From: JBFKPQ01 sp041628225
GTDB lineage: Bacteria; Actinomycetota; Acidimicrobiia; Spongiisociales; JAENVV01
DNA length: 15,699 bases
Assembly: GCA_041628225.1 (NCBI GenBank)
Contig: JBFKPQ010000049.1
Coordinates: 1 to 15,699 of the forward strand
Direction of reading: 5' to 3'
In this document: positions 1 through 5,653 of the stretch, piece by piece
How positions within the stretch are numbered: the stretch's first letter is position 1
Layout: each line of letters starts with the position of its first letter
Made by a program: the position numbers and the translations under genes
The notes under the pieces: generated by a model
Seen by the model: the letters and a program-made list of their open reading frames with translations, nothing else
Told to the model about the DNA's origin: nothing
Databases searched by the model: none

Positions 1-25
1 CGAGTTCCTGTGGCAGGCTGAGTCC

Positions 26-577
26 ATGGCCGCTGTCGACATCCCAGGCTTCGTCGCCGATCTGAAGAACCACGCCATCGATCATGGCTTCCACGTGCAC
101 GACGAACGGCACTTCGTCGAGACCTATTCGCTCGGGCAGTCATGGGAGATCGACGTGCATCCCGAAGAGGCGTGCGGCGCCGCTCTCGATCTCCACATGG
201 CGTTCGAGATCGATCCGCGCGTCTTGCTGTCGTTCGAGGACCACGTCGCCGACCTTCCCCCCGACGCCGAGGAACCGGAGGATCGGTTCTCTTTGGTTCT
301 CTACTTCAACTGGGGTCTTCCGCCGCTCGGCGAGCTGCCCGATCTCTTGGTGCTGGCGACCGAACTGGCGGGCATCGGGGGAGTGGGCCTTCCTCTGGAA
401 GTGTCGGCCATCGACTCGTTCGGTTCGGTGACCGACGCCCCCGAACGCCGTCTCGGCGTGGTCGGCCGGGTCGACGTCTCCATCGCGTCGGTGGTGATGG
501 GCCGCGAACAGCTGTGCGACGAGCTCGATCGTGCCCATCGGGTCAGCATGCACCTGCTGGAGCGGACGACCGACTGA
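26..577 (+). CDS. Hypothetical protein, 183 aa
   Basis: Uninterrupted 183-codon frame with GC-rich third positions, starting at an ATG 26 bases into the window. I do not recognise a family. The product is acidic and soluble-looking: there is no signal peptide or membrane helix, and alternating hydrophobic stretches in the second half suggest an alpha/beta fold. A run of Asp/Glu around residues 74-87 looks like a surface loop. No clear Shine-Dalgarno precedes the ATG, and its upstream context is cut by the window edge, so an earlier start cannot be excluded. It ends 16 bp before the flavin reductase-like gene and could be co-transcribed with it, although that gene also has a possible promoter of its own. 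Coding status is likely; function is unknown. Confidence 0.7.
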   Translation: MAAVDIPGFVADLKNHAIDHGFHVHDERHFVETYSLGQSWEIDVHPEEACGAALDLHMAFEIDPRVLLSFEDHVADLPPDAEEPEDRFSLVLYFNWGLPPLGELPDLLVLATELAGIGGVGLPLEVSAIDSFGSVTDAPERRLGVVGRVDVSIASVVMGREQLCDELDRAHRVSMHLLERTTD

Positions 578-579
578 GG

Positions 580-585
580 TACGCT
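580..585 (+). promoter_or_regulatory. Possible -10 box (TACGCT) for the flavin reductase-like gene
   Basis: TACGCT fits TANNNT and lies 8 nt upstream of the ATG at 594, so a transcript would begin at or next to the start codon. A GAGG at 576-579 is too far away (14 nt) for a good ribosome site. Weak alone, but it matches the geometry at other genes in this window. Confidence 0.3.
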
Positions 586-593
586 GACGAGCC

Positions 594-1091
594 ATGACGA
601 TCGAATCGGACATCTACCTGGCCACGATGAGCAATGTGGCTGCCACGGTGACGGTGGTCACGACACTGGAGGGCGACGGGTCTCCGACGGGGCTCACGGT
701 ATCGGCGTTCTCGTCGGTGTCGCTCGATCCGCCCCTCGTATTGGTGTGCATCGGCAACGAGTCCAACAGCCTGCCGGCGTTGCTCGCGGCGGGCGGATTC
801 ACCGTCAACTTTCTCTCTGAAGGAGCCGGATCGGTGGCGATGGCTATGGCGTCGAAGTCCGCCGACAAGTTCTACGAGGTCCCGTGGCGGCCCGCGCAAC
901 ATCCGAATTCGGGGCCCGTGCTCTATGAAGACGTGTTCGCCTACTTCGAGTGCGAGACCACGGAGTCCATCCTGGCGGGAGATCACACGATCCTCATCGG
1001 CGAGGTGACCGGCGGGGCCTATTTCGACGACCACCCACCCCTCGTCTGGCACCGTCGCGGGTTCGCCGACCTCACGATCACCGAAGACTGA
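594..1091 (+). CDS. Flavin reductase-like FMN-binding split-barrel protein
   Basis: The 165-residue product matches the flavin reductase-like domain family in length and motif order. Near the N-terminus is an ATVTVVTT strand. It is followed by GLTVSAFSSVSLDPPLVLVC (residues 34-53), the usual FMN phosphate/isoalloxazine-binding region of NAD(P)H:FMN oxidoreductases. A Asn-Phe-Leu strand follows near residue 75, and the typical PLVWHRRGF end precedes the C-terminus. These proteins reduce FMN/FAD with NAD(P)H, often to feed a two-component monooxygenase; no such oxygenase is in the window, so the partner is unknown. Soluble and cytoplasmic. The last 14 codons (residues 152-165, stop included) lie in a 50-bp sequence repeated at 3851-3900. 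The gene is intact, which suggests that this end is the original insertion target. Confidence 0.85.
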   Translation: MTIESDIYLATMSNVAATVTVVTTLEGDGSPTGLTVSAFSSVSLDPPLVLVCIGNESNSLPALLAAGGFTVNFLSEGAGSVAMAMASKSADKFYEVPWRPAQHPNSGPVLYEDVFAYFECETTESILAGDHTILIGEVTGGAYFDDHPPLVWHRRGFADLTITED

Positions 1092-1099
1092 CGGCGACG
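1050..1099 (+). repeat. Direct repeat, left copy (48/50 identical to 3851-3900)
   Basis: Fifty bases covering the last 14 codons and stop of the flavin reductase-like gene plus about 8 bases beyond. Compared with the copy at 3851-3900 there are only two differences (GGG/GGA in a Gly codon and gacggc/gacgtc after the stop). Both flanks diverge at once, apart from a TCTGG shared just upstream with a 3-base offset. Copies at a gene 3' end and at the far side of an accessory block resemble attL/attR of an integrated element. Confidence 0.85.
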
Positions 1100-1331
1100 T
1101 CCGCGCCTGTTCTGTTGGCGAGCGAAGGCATCTGTAGCGTTCGGCGAGGAAGTCATCGCACCCTCGACCGTATCGACGATGACCGGCGTGGGGTCATCGA
1201 TCGCCGCGTTGCGCACGTTGGGAACGTCCACCGTCTCGCTGACAAGACGAACCCCGAGTGCTGATCCTGCGCACGTTGCCGGATGGGCGTTCTGATAGGA
1301 GATCAGTTGATCGCGGTACGGTCCCCGTGAT
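1092..1331. other. Gap of 240 bp between flavin reductase and GNAT genes
   Basis: No plus-strand gene is convincing here. It holds an 11-base direct repeat TGCGCACGTTG at 1210-1220 and 1268-1278, a small inverted repeat ACGTT-GGG-AACGT at 1215-1227, and an open minus-strand frame with coding-like codons but no start codon (see findings). TACGGT at 1317-1322, 9 nt before the GNAT ATG, may be a -10 box. Confidence 0.5.
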
Positions 1332-1844
1332 ATGGCCCAGGCCCTTCTCGCTCCGACTGCTCGGATCCGCTTCCGGCCCTATCGGCTCGCCGACGCCGAA
1401 GCGGTAGCTGAAATGTTCGACGATCCGCTGGCGAGGCGCTTCTACCCGGACATGACCGATCCAGGCCGGGCCGCGCAGTGGATCCAATGGAACATGGATA
1501 ACTACGCAAACCACGGGTTCGGGATGTGGGTGATCGAGCACGTGGAGACGGGTGCCTTCCTCGGGGATTGCGGCCTGACCTATCAGCCGGTTGAGGGGGA
1601 ACAGCTGCTCGAGGTGGGATACCACCTGCATGCGCAGTATCGAGGACAGGGCTACGCCACGGAGGCAGGCAGGGCATCAATCGCGCACTCCTTCGGTGAA
1701 CTGGACGCCCCACTGGTGTGCTCCATCGTTGATCCCGACAACACCCAGTCGCTCGCAGTCGCTGCCCGCCTGCATGCCTGTGAGCGCACTTTCACCAACG
1801 CCAATGGCCAAGAGATGCGGTTGTACCGGAGCACACCTGACTGA
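1332..1844 (+). CDS. GNAT-family N-acetyltransferase (RimJ/RimL-like)
   Basis: The 170-residue product has the layout of the RimJ/RimL-type acetyltransferases. The N-terminal strand is RIRFRPYRLADAEAVAEMF. A mid-protein WVIEHVETGAFLGDCGL hairpin leads to motif A at QYRGQGYATEAG (about residues 102-113), where the Q/R-x-x-G-x-G/A signature binds the acetyl-CoA pyrophosphate. Near the end, VDPDNTQSLAVAARL is the usual N-x-x-S helix that contacts CoA. It should transfer an acetyl group to an amine (protein N-terminus, amino acid or small molecule); the substrate is not predictable. An AGGAGA lies 30 nt upstream, too far for the ATG, so the message may be leaderless from TACGGT at 1317-1322. It is the first gene inside the repeat-bounded block; GNATs are common cargo. 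Confidence 0.85.
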   Translation: MAQALLAPTARIRFRPYRLADAEAVAEMFDDPLARRFYPDMTDPGRAAQWIQWNMDNYANHGFGMWVIEHVETGAFLGDCGLTYQPVEGEQLLEVGYHLHAQYRGQGYATEAGRASIAHSFGELDAPLVCSIVDPDNTQSLAVAARLHACERTFTNANGQEMRLYRSTPD

Positions 1845-1862
1845 GTGCCAAGTCCGTCTCCG

Positions 1863-1883
1863 GGTTCCGCAAGTCGCGGAACC
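1863..1883 (+). terminator. Hairpin downstream of the GNAT gene
   Basis: GGTTCCGC-AAGTC-GCGGAACC is a perfect 8-bp stem with a 5-nt loop, 18 nt after the GNAT stop codon. There is no T-tract, so it may be a weak or Rho-type 3' structure instead of a classical intrinsic terminator. Confidence 0.4.
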
Positions 1884-2131
1884 ACAACCGAGCACCAACG
1901 TGTCGGTCGGCTCGGTCGGAGGCCCGGGTCCTACCGTTCGGTATCAGCTCATCTGTGTCGTAGCATCGTCGTTTGGAACTCACCTTCGACCGCCGGGGGA
2001 CTTCTCGAGGCCGGAGTTGCCGAGGCCAGGGGCTCGGAGTTCATCGTGCACGCAATGCCCGCAAGAGGACGATCCTTGAGGTGGATCGGAGTGGCTTGAG
2101 CGACCCTCTAGGCAACTTGGCGACATGCGAC

Positions 2132-2137
2132 TACAAT
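2132..2137 (+). promoter_or_regulatory. -10 box (TACAAT) for a leaderless antitoxin-toxin transcript
   Basis: TACAAT is followed by six bases and then the ATG at 2144, placing the predicted transcription start on or beside the A of the start codon. No Shine-Dalgarno is present, which agrees with leaderless translation. The -35 match is poor (TAGGCA at 2109-2114, 17-bp spacing). Confidence 0.5.
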
Positions 2138-2143
2138 GTAGGC

Positions 2144-2566
2144 ATGCCTGTTGTCTCGATACGCTTTTCAGACGAGCCGCTCCACCGGCGACTCAAGGCC
2201 AGTGCACATCGCCACGACGTCGGGGTCTCCACATTGGCGGAACGTCTCATCGATGAGGGCCTCCGCATGGAAGCCCATCCCATGGTCGTGTTCCGAGACG
2301 GGCCTTCGGGACGGCGACCGGTTCTCGTCGGTGGGCCTGAGGTTGCCGACGTGATCGGGGCCATCGTCGGCGGTGACGTTGCATCGACAAAGCGCCGGTC
2401 CCGGGCGGCCGAACTGCTCGGCACCTCCGAGGCGCTGGTCGATGCAGCATTGGCCTACTACGCCGACCACACCGATGAGATCGACGAACTGATCACCGAA
2501 CGGGCGAGGTTGGCCGGCGAGGCCGAGGCGGCGTGGCGTCGCCAACGCCAACTACTAGAGAAGTGA
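2144..2566 (+). CDS. Antitoxin, ribbon-helix-helix-like N-terminus
   Basis: The 140-residue product opens with VVSIRFSDEPLHRRLKASAH and VSTLAERLIDEGLRM (residues 3-42), which has the strand-helix-helix pattern of CopG/Arc-type DNA-binding antitoxins. A middle GGPEVADVIGAI segment and a C-terminal helical, charged tail (AALAYYADHTDEIDELI) resemble actinobacterial antitoxins that pair with PIN-like toxins; they are presumed to bind and block the toxin and repress the operon. I chose the ATG at 2144 because it sits six bases after a TACAAT -10 box; an in-frame extension to 1973 has non-coding character. Its stop overlaps the GTG of the next gene (GTGA), a classic translationally coupled pair. 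Autoregulation is expected for the family; no clear operator palindrome was identified. Confidence 0.8.
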   Translation: MPVVSIRFSDEPLHRRLKASAHRHDVGVSTLAERLIDEGLRMEAHPMVVFRDGPSGRRPVLVGGPEVADVIGAIVGGDVASTKRRSRAAELLGTSEALVDAALAYYADHTDEIDELITERARLAGEAEAAWRRQRQLLEK

Positions 2567-2919
2567 AGCTGCTGCTCGACGAGATGCACGCTCCCGGCAT
2601 CGCCGACACCCTCACCGAAGAGTCCTTCGACGTCGCTGCTGTCGCAGCACAGCCAGCACTCCGTGGCATGACGGACGAGGACCTCCTGACCTACGCCGCC
2701 AACGACGAGCGTGCTCTCGTCACCGAGAACGTGGTGGACTTCATGCCGCTCGCCGCACAGTGGGCCGGTGCCGGAAGGGCACACACGGGTTTGATCTTCA
2801 CCAACCCGAAACGGTTCAACCGCGCCTCCCTCGCCTATCCCGGCAGTGTCGTCGCTGCTCTCGGCGAGTTCCTGACCGACCCACCGATCACTGGCAAGTC
2901 CTGGATCTGGTGGCTCTGA
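2563..2919 (+). CDS. PIN-like toxin (DUF5615 family), likely RNase
   Basis: The 118-residue product begins KLLLDEMHAPGIADTL, the hallmark start of DUF5615 PIN-like proteins. It continues with a DED cluster (residues 38-40) and the strand ALVTENVVDF (51-60). The acidic set D6, D38/E39 and D59 fits the metal-binding site of PIN-domain ribonucleases, and the size is normal for the family. The likely role is cleavage of RNA when the antitoxin is degraded; the RNA target cannot be read from sequence. I chose the GTG at 2563 because it overlaps the antitoxin stop by 4 nt and gives the canonical N-terminus. An internal in-frame start would remove D6. The gene appears intact, so the module may be functional and could stabilise the surrounding block. 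Confidence 0.82.
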   Translation: MKLLLDEMHAPGIADTLTEESFDVAAVAAQPALRGMTDEDLLTYAANDERALVTENVVDFMPLAAQWAGAGRAHTGLIFTNPKRFNRASLAYPGSVVAALGEFLTDPPITGKSWIWWL

Positions 2920-3231
2920 CTCATGCGACCCGAACCGCACGCCGACGTGCCGATATCGGACACTCCGAGAAACGGGCGATATAGCACGTGATTTGCTGAT
3001 CTGGGCGTTCGTGTTCGCCGCCGGGAAGTCGGTCAATCTGTGAGAGCGAGCGTGAATGCAACGGCGGCTATTGCGAGGTTGGCGACAGTCCCGACAGGAC
3101 TGGAAGCCGCCGGGGCAGCGAGGGCGAAGCCTCCGAGCCCCCGTTGTGAAACAACCACTCTGTGATAGACTTTGGGTACCCTGAGTGGTGGTGTGCCTTG
3201 GGGGTCGGAAGCACAACGGGAGGATGGGCAG
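2920..3231. other. Gap of 312 bp between toxin and secreted-protein genes
   Basis: No gene is supported on either strand. The left part holds a small hairpin TCGGA-CAC-TCCGA (2956-2968), too weak to call a terminator. The right part contains the promoter and 5' leader of the secreted-protein gene. A minus-strand frame (3033-3389) has a hydrophobic tail here, but it is antisense to the signal-peptide region of the better-supported gene. Confidence 0.5.
3144..3171 (+). promoter_or_regulatory. Promoter of the secreted-protein gene (TTGTGA-N16-TAGACT)
   Basis: A -35-like TTGTGA at 3144-3149, a 16-bp spacer and a -10 TAGACT at 3166-3171, with TG one base upstream of the -10 (extended -10). It implies a leader of roughly 55 nt before the ATG at 3232, in contrast to the leaderless arrangement at the neighbouring antitoxin. 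Confidence 0.55.
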
Positions 3232-3678
3232 ATGAGGAAGAAGTTGCTGGTTGTAGTCGCGGTTGTGGCAATGACCGTCGCTGGAGCTTCACCGGCCGTG
3301 GCTAATGATGATTTCGAGCTGCAGGCTAAGAATCTTGTGGACACGACCAATACGCTCCCATGTGGCAACGTCGATCTCGACATAGCCACCGAGGGCTGGT
3401 TCCAGTTGCACCAGAATCAGGAAGGTAACGGCATTCGTGTGACGACGTTCCGTCAGTCCTCGACGTACACGAACCCCGAAACCGGTGAAACGCTTGTCAT
3501 TCAAAACGTAGGTGTAGCGCGGGTGTACTTCGACGGATCCGGGGAGTTCACCCATGCCGAGGTCGCTGGGCATTCGCACCTACCGGGAGGATCGGGAAAT
3601 CTGATCTACGGCCTGCAAGACCCATCCGGTCCGTTCGCCGTGGGGCACGAGGTCTCGCCGTGCGAGCAGATTGGATAG
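3232..3678 (+). CDS. Secreted small protein, unknown function, low GC
   Basis: The 148-residue product has a textbook signal peptide: Met-Arg-Lys-Lys, a Val/Ala-rich core, then ASPAVA with probable cleavage before NDDFE at about residue 24. The mature domain is beta-rich and has two cysteines (PCGN near residue 44, PCEQ near the C-terminus), likely forming one disulfide outside the cell. Lines such as TEGWFQLHQNQEGNGIRVTT and ARVYFDGSGEFTHAEVAGH suggest a small beta-sandwich or barrel. I do not recognise the family. The ATG at 3232 is preceded by GGGAGG at 3219-3224 with 7-nt spacing; a longer frame from 3172 would bury the signal peptide. Hand-counted 60-base lines in the gene are 48-60% GC, against 70% for a line in the acyl-CoA dehydrogenase at 9601, which is consistent with acquisition. 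Confidence 0.8.
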   Translation: MRKKLLVVVAVVAMTVAGASPAVANDDFELQAKNLVDTTNTLPCGNVDLDIATEGWFQLHQNQEGNGIRVTTFRQSSTYTNPETGETLVIQNVGVARVYFDGSGEFTHAEVAGHSHLPGGSGNLIYGLQDPSGPFAVGHEVSPCEQIG

Positions 3679-3878
3679 GCCGAAAATCGGACAGCTAGCC
3701 GACCGGCCGCTCCGAACCGGCACTCGGCGCTAGGTCGTCCCGTCGACCGGAAATCTGCACCACACGCCGATCGAGGAGCGCCATCCCGGGCGCCTTGATC
3801 CGGGTCGTTGTCGAGCTCGGACACGTCCCACTTCGGCGGTTCTCTGGACGCACCGTCGCGGATTCGCCGACCTCACGA
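3679..3878. other. Convergent gap of 200 bp
   Basis: This lies between the plus-strand secreted-protein gene and the minus-strand CGIYA-motif gene. I see no gene and no strong terminator. The right end of the gap enters the right copy of the direct repeat (from 3851). Confidence 0.5.
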
Positions 3879-3900
3879 TCACCGAAGACTGACGTCGACG
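3851..3900 (+). repeat. Direct repeat, right copy (48/50 identical to 1050-1099)
   Basis: Read on the plus strand this copy still encodes HRRGFADLTITED plus stop, the exact C-terminus of the flavin reductase-like protein, but no upstream part of that gene is present. Its last 22 bases also encode, on the minus strand, the final six residues (VDVSLR) and stop of the CGIYA-motif protein. An intact plus-strand end beside a native minus-strand end is what a duplicated junction between two convergent genes would look like. Confidence 0.85.
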
Positions 3901-4412
3901 GCCCCGTATCGCCAGCGCAGGTGACGTCGAACGTCGTCGATCCACCTCGCGGCGGGTGTGCCCCAGGCGAGCGGGCCGGTCATGCCCCGATACGCGCCGT
4001 GACGCACGGAGACCCGGGTGCGGTGTTGTTCCCAGCTCCGGGGGAGAACCAGGCGTCCTGGCCCGAGGAGTTCGGCCTGAGCGGCTCGGTACCGAGCCGG
4101 TTCGAGCACCACCCGCCCGGACAACACCGCGAACGCCACGTAGTGCGGCCGGCGCCGGGGAAGCGGGGGCATTCGGCTCGGATCCGTGACGGCATAGATG
4201 CCGCATGTGCAGTGTGGGTCGGGCACAGCTTGGTGGTGGGCGACCTCGACGCACCGCGCGGCCAGTGACGGACCGGGCCACGGGTGGCCACTCAGACCGG
4301 CCAGAGCCGGGTGCCCGTCCTGGTCTGGCACCACCTCCCAGGCCCGCCAGCCGACCACCGCTCCGGTGACATCCGGATCGAGTACCAGGGCCGGTGGGGT
4401 TCGGCGAGCCAT
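3879..4412 (-). CDS. CGIYA-motif conserved actinobacterial protein, function unknown
   Basis: The 177-residue product has the pattern GWRAWEV (residues 21-27), W-P-G (45-47) and a cysteine/histidine cluster C54...H60...H67-C68-T-C70-GIYA. From memory, this signature recurs in unnamed actinobacterial and actinophage proteins. The spacing of Cys/His could bind a metal, but no function is established. The C-terminal half is Arg-rich. The start is ATG at 4412, with TACCGT (plus-strand 4418-4423) five bases upstream as a possible leaderless -10 box. It lies 25 bp after the frameshifted acyl-CoA dehydrogenase on the same strand and could also be co-transcribed. The 3' end is embedded in the right direct repeat, so the last six codons are shared with repeat sequence. 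Confidence 0.68.
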   Translation of the reverse strand: MARRTPPALVLDPDVTGAVVGWRAWEVVPDQDGHPALAGLSGHPWPGPSLAARCVEVAHHQAVPDPHCTCGIYAVTDPSRMPPLPRRRPHYVAFAVLSGRVVLEPARYRAAQAELLGPGRLVLPRSWEQHRTRVSVRHGAYRGMTGPLAWGTPAARWIDDVRRHLRWRYGAVDVSLR

Positions 4413-4417
4413 GCCGA

Positions 4418-4423
4418 ACGGTA
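4418..4423 (-). promoter_or_regulatory. Possible leaderless -10 box (TACCGT) for the CGIYA-motif gene
   Basis: On the minus strand TACCGT is followed by five bases and the ATG at 4412. It falls inside the 25-bp gap after the acyl-CoA dehydrogenase stop. No Shine-Dalgarno is apparent. Suggestive only. Confidence 0.3.
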
Positions 4424-4437
4424 CTGCACCGGTCGAC

Positions 4438-5585
4438 TCAGAGGCCGAGCGACTTGCCGATGATCTCCTTCATGATCTCGTTCGTGCCGCCGTAGATCGT
4501 TGGACGCGAGCGTCGACGTAGGCGCGCGCGATCGGGAATTCGTTCATGTACCCGTATCCGCCGTGGAACTGGACGCCTACCTCGGCCATGCGATTCTGGA
4601 GCTCGGTGGTCCACCACTTCGCCTTGGCGGCATCTTCGGCGGTGAGGGTTCCCGCGTTGAGTTCTTCGATCTGACGGTCGATGTACGTCCACGCGATGTC
4701 GATGAGCGTTCGCATCTCCGCCAGTTTGTGCTTGATGGCCTGGTTCGACCCGATCGGTTGGCCGAAGGCGGAGCGTTCCTTGACGTAGTCGAGCGTCCAT
4801 CCGAACGCCGCTTCGGCGCCGGCGACGGCGCCGAGTGCCAGGCTCACGCGCTCGCGGGGCAGGTTCCGGACGAGTTGCAAGAACCCTTGACCCTCCTGGC
4901 CCAACAGGTTCTCGACGGGCACCTCGACATCGGTGAAGAAGAGCTCCGCCGTGTCCTGGGCGTGGAGGCCCATCTTGTCGAGATTGCGGCCCCGTTCGAA
5001 GCCTTCCATGCCCTCTTCGACGACGAGCAAGCTCATACCGGCGTGGCGCTCGGAGGGGTTCGTCTTGGCTGCCACGACGACGAGATCGCTGTTGATCCCG
5101 TTCGTGATGAACGTCTTGGCTCCGTTCAGCACGTAGTGGCCGTCCGAGCGGATGGCGGTGGTCTGGATCCCGGCGAGATCGGAACCCGTTCCTGGTTCGG
5201 TCATGGCGATGGCCGTCATGAGCGAGCCGCCGACGATGCCGGGCAGCCATCGCTGCTTCTGTTCGTCGTTCGTCATCTCCGTGAAGTAGGGGAGGCAAAC
5301 GTCGTTGTGGAGCGTCACGCACATCATGGCGGCGCCGACGCCGGCCGCCTGGGCCTCTTCGGAGATGATGGCGTTGTAGCGGAAGTCGGCGACGCCGCCT
5401 CCTCCGTACGCCGGGTCGACCTCCATGCCCAGAAATCCCTGGTCGGCAGCCTTCCGGAACATGGCCTTGTCGACGATGCCGGCCCGCTCCCATTCGGCGT
5501 TGTGCGGCGCCACTTCCTTCTCGATGAACCGTCGCACCGACTCGCGGAACAACTCGTGGTCGGTGTCGTAGAGGGTGCGCTGCAT
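4438..5585 (-). pseudogene. Acyl-CoA dehydrogenase with a one-base frameshift near the C-terminus
   Basis: The frame encodes a typical acyl-CoA dehydrogenase: AIAMTEPGTGSDLAG (residues 125-139, flavin/substrate loop), DKMGLHAQDTAELFF (203-217) and VQFHGGYGYMNEFPIARAYV (338-357). These FAD enzymes oxidise acyl-CoA to 2-enoyl-CoA and pass electrons to ETF. After VQ (residue 362) the frame is lost. The missing family ending IYGGTNEIMKEIIGKSLGL continues in another frame to the stop at 4438, so one base is missing around 4498-4499 within an Arg codon. Restoring it gives 382 residues, the normal length. The catalytic base is inferred as E245 (LPRERVSLA), as in long-chain/isovaleryl types, since the C-terminal site has Gly (YGGT). 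The ATG at 5585 follows GAAAG on the minus strand; ATG 5591 is an alternative. Either a young pseudogene or a sequencing error. Confidence 0.85.
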
Positions 5586-5623
5586 GGGCATCTTTCGATC
5601 GGGGAGCCCAGGATATCGGCGCG

Positions 5624-5633
5624 GTGGTACCAC
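5624..5633. promoter_or_regulatory. Palindrome GTGGTACCAC in the divergent intergenic region
   Basis: A perfect 10-bp palindrome in the 68-bp gap between the divergent acyl-CoA dehydrogenase (start 5585) and the VOC-fold gene (start 5654). The position would suit an operator acting on both genes; length and chance occurrence keep this tentative. Confidence 0.25.
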
Positions 5634-5653
5634 GCGTCTGCGAGCCTTGCGCC

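Larger units (their letters stand above)
1845..2143. other. Gap of 299 bp between GNAT gene and antitoxin gene
   Basis: No coding frame here is convincing. Contents seen: a perfect 8-bp hairpin (1863-1883), a short tandem TCGGTCGG-C-TCGGTCGG at 1903-1919, and the promoter of the toxin-antitoxin pair at its right end. A plus-strand frame opening at 1973 runs into the antitoxin, but its upstream part looks non-coding. Confidence 0.5.
1050..3900. mobile_element. Putative inserted accessory block bounded by 50-bp direct repeats
   Basis: About 2.8 kb between two near-identical direct repeats. Cargo: a GNAT acetyltransferase, an antitoxin/PIN-like toxin pair and a lower-GC secreted protein, all on the plus strand, with loosely packed non-coding gaps unlike the tight flanking genes. 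No integrase, transposase or terminal inverted repeat was found, so the mechanism is unknown. It could be a cargo remnant, a trans-mobilised cassette or a duplication. The empty-site model is a finding below. Confidence 0.4.

Noticed and set aside
3033..3389. Minus-strand frame with a hydrophobic tail before the secreted-protein gene
   Set aside because: It overlaps the signal peptide of the plus-strand gene, which has a promoter, ribosome site and cleavage motif. No supporting start signal on the minus strand.
1050..3900. Integron gene-cassette array
   Set aside because: GNAT, toxin-antitoxin and small secreted proteins are typical cassettes, but I found no attC pairs (RYYYAAC/GTTRRRY) between the genes and no integron integrase.
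3730..4281. Minus-strand 183-codon frame overlapping the CGIYA-motif gene
   Set aside because: Arg/Pro-rich low-complexity translation in an alternative frame; the 177-residue frame carries the recognisable GWRAW and CGIYA motifs.
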